Shown here piece after piece: positions 23,813-24,598 of a stretch of 24,598 nucleotides of DNA. The stretch is from JADJPL01 sp040382095 (lineage in GTDB: Bacteria; Bacteroidota; Bacteroidia; Chitinophagales; Saprospiraceae). The position numbers and the translations under genes were made by a program. Positions within the stretch are counted from its first letter, which is position 1, and every line of letters starts with the position of its first letter. The notes under the pieces were generated by a model, which was not told where the DNA came from, ran no database searches, and saw only the letters and a program-made list of their open reading frames with translations. The stretch covers positions 1-24,598 of the forward strand of contig JBEIGB010000057.1 of assembly GCA_040382095.1 (NCBI GenBank), read 5' to 3'.

Positions 23813-24598
23813 ATGAAGTTTTTGAAATGTACACTCACTGCGTTGATGTTGTTGACTACCATTGCTATGACGGCCCAGACGGTCGTGCGCGGGGTAGTAA
23901 CTTCAGCAGAAGACGGCGAGCCCCTCATCGGGGTCAACATTTTGGTGAAAGGGACATCGGTAGGTGCCGCAACTGACCTGGACGGGAAATTTGAGATCCA
24001 GGCCAATCCGGCTACTGATGTGCTTTCCATCAGCTACACGGGCTATAATTCACTTGACGTGAAGCTCAATGGCCGCACTACTGTTGACATCCAGCTCGAG
24101 GTTGCAGCGGCCCTGCTCAACGAGGTCATCGTGACTGCGTTTGGGGAATCCACCCGTGAAAAATTTACGGGGTCGGCGGCGGTCGTTGGTGCTGAGCAAA
24201 TCGCCAAGCGCCCGATTACCAACATCACCCAGGCGATTGCCGGTTCAGGACCCGGTATCCAGGCTACTATTGGCGGTGGACAGCCAGGGGCAACCCCTGC
24301 AATCCGTATCCGCGGGTTTGGATCTGTATCTGCTTCTAACTCACCGCTTTATGTCGTAGATGGGATCCCATTTGACGCCAGCGTCGCCAACCTCAACCCG
24401 GACGACATCGAAAACATCACAATCCTGAAAGATGCTGCTTCAACTTCGCTCTATGGATCCCGCGCTGCCAATGGCGTGGTGATGATCACCACGAAAAAAG
24501 GGACTAAAGGGCAAGGTCGGATCAACGTGAAGTACACGAGGGGTTCCTCTGAGCGCGGCTTGCCGGAATACGACCGGCTAAATGCCGCCCAGTATTAC
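23813..24598 (+). CDS. SusC/RagA-type TonB-dependent outer-membrane transporter (N-terminal part, cut by the window end)
   Basis: The first 262 codons are in frame with no stop before the window ends. Residues 1-21 are a signal peptide (…AMTA-Q). A carboxypeptidase-regulatory-like beta domain (about 23-105, including DGEPLIGVNILVKGTS) follows, then the plug domain (about 108-230) with NEVIVTAF, IRIRGF, LYVVDGIPFD and the SusC/RagA signature ending ILKDAASTSLYGSRAANG and ITTKKG. The barrel, and any SusD partner, lie beyond the window. Such transporters import glycans, peptides or other large substrates across the outer membrane with TonB energy; the substrate cannot be told here. No FecI/FecR-type sigma and anti-sigma pair lies upstream. 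Confidence 0.92.
   Translation, partial: MKFLKCTLTALMLLTTIAMTAQTVVRGVVTSAEDGEPLIGVNILVKGTSVGAATDLDGKFEIQANPATDVLSISYTGYNSLDVKLNGRTTVDIQLEVAAALLNEVIVTAFGESTREKFTGSAAVVGAEQIAKRPITNITQAIAGSGPGIQATIGGGQPGATPAIRIRGFGSVSASNSPLYVVDGIPFDASVANLNPDDIENITILKDAASTSLYGSRAANGVVMITTKKGTKGQGRINVKYTRGSSERGLPEYDRLNAAQYY

Noticed and set aside
1..24598. Defence island, prophage, CRISPR array or biosynthetic gene cluster
   Set aside because: I saw no repeat-spacer pattern, integrase, phage structural gene, toxin-antitoxin pair, or NRPS/PKS-like gene; nearly all the genes are core envelope or metabolic functions.

Overview
The window reads as a chromosomal segment of a Gram-negative Bacteroidota, most likely from the Saprospiria (Lewinella/Haliscomenobacter-like). 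The evidence is a type IX secretion (T9SS) C-terminal sorting domain, a SusC/RagA-type TonB-dependent transporter, a Bacteroidota-type LptD, several TAnnTTTG (-7) promoter boxes, few recognisable Shine-Dalgarno sequences, and two genes whose only credible full-length start is TTG. The class-level placement is inference. I see no rRNA, tRNA, CRISPR array, phage module or complete insertion sequence.

Layout. (i) 1-7676 is a cell-envelope block. An MsbA-like ABC exporter converges with an MlaD/MCE-family lipid-transport protein. Upstream of mlaD on the same strand, behind a clear terminator, lies a SPOR-tailed N-acetylmuramoyl-L-alanine amidase, which is divergent from an LptD-like LPS-assembly barrel. 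(ii) 7962-11291 encodes a 1109-residue secreted protein: signal peptide, N-terminal beta-sandwich, six tandem four-cysteine repeats, a dockerin-like calcium-binding module, a cohesin-like domain and a T9SS sorting tail. A terminator and a short IS-end-like inverted repeat lie downstream of it. (iii) 11484-12956 is an unrecognised alpha-helical cytoplasmic protein. (iv) 17053-12967 is the branched-chain amino-acid operon ilvD-ilvB-ilvN without ilvC, preceded on the same strand by a small outer-membrane barrel gene. (v) 18278-21505 holds rimO, an exported NTF2-like protein and an App1-type phosphatase. (vi) 23310-21671 is ribA overlapping a PIG3-like quinone oxidoreductase by 4 bp. (vii) The window ends inside a SusC/RagA transporter starting at 23813.

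Most of the window is housekeeping: LPS, phospholipid and peptidoglycan maintenance, Ile/Val synthesis, riboflavin synthesis and ribosomal protein S12 modification. The most accessory-looking parts are the large T9SS protein, the 490-residue hypothetical, the short inverted-repeat element at 7850-7904 and the open frame behind the quinone oxidoreductase. I found no defence island or other clearly new multigene system.
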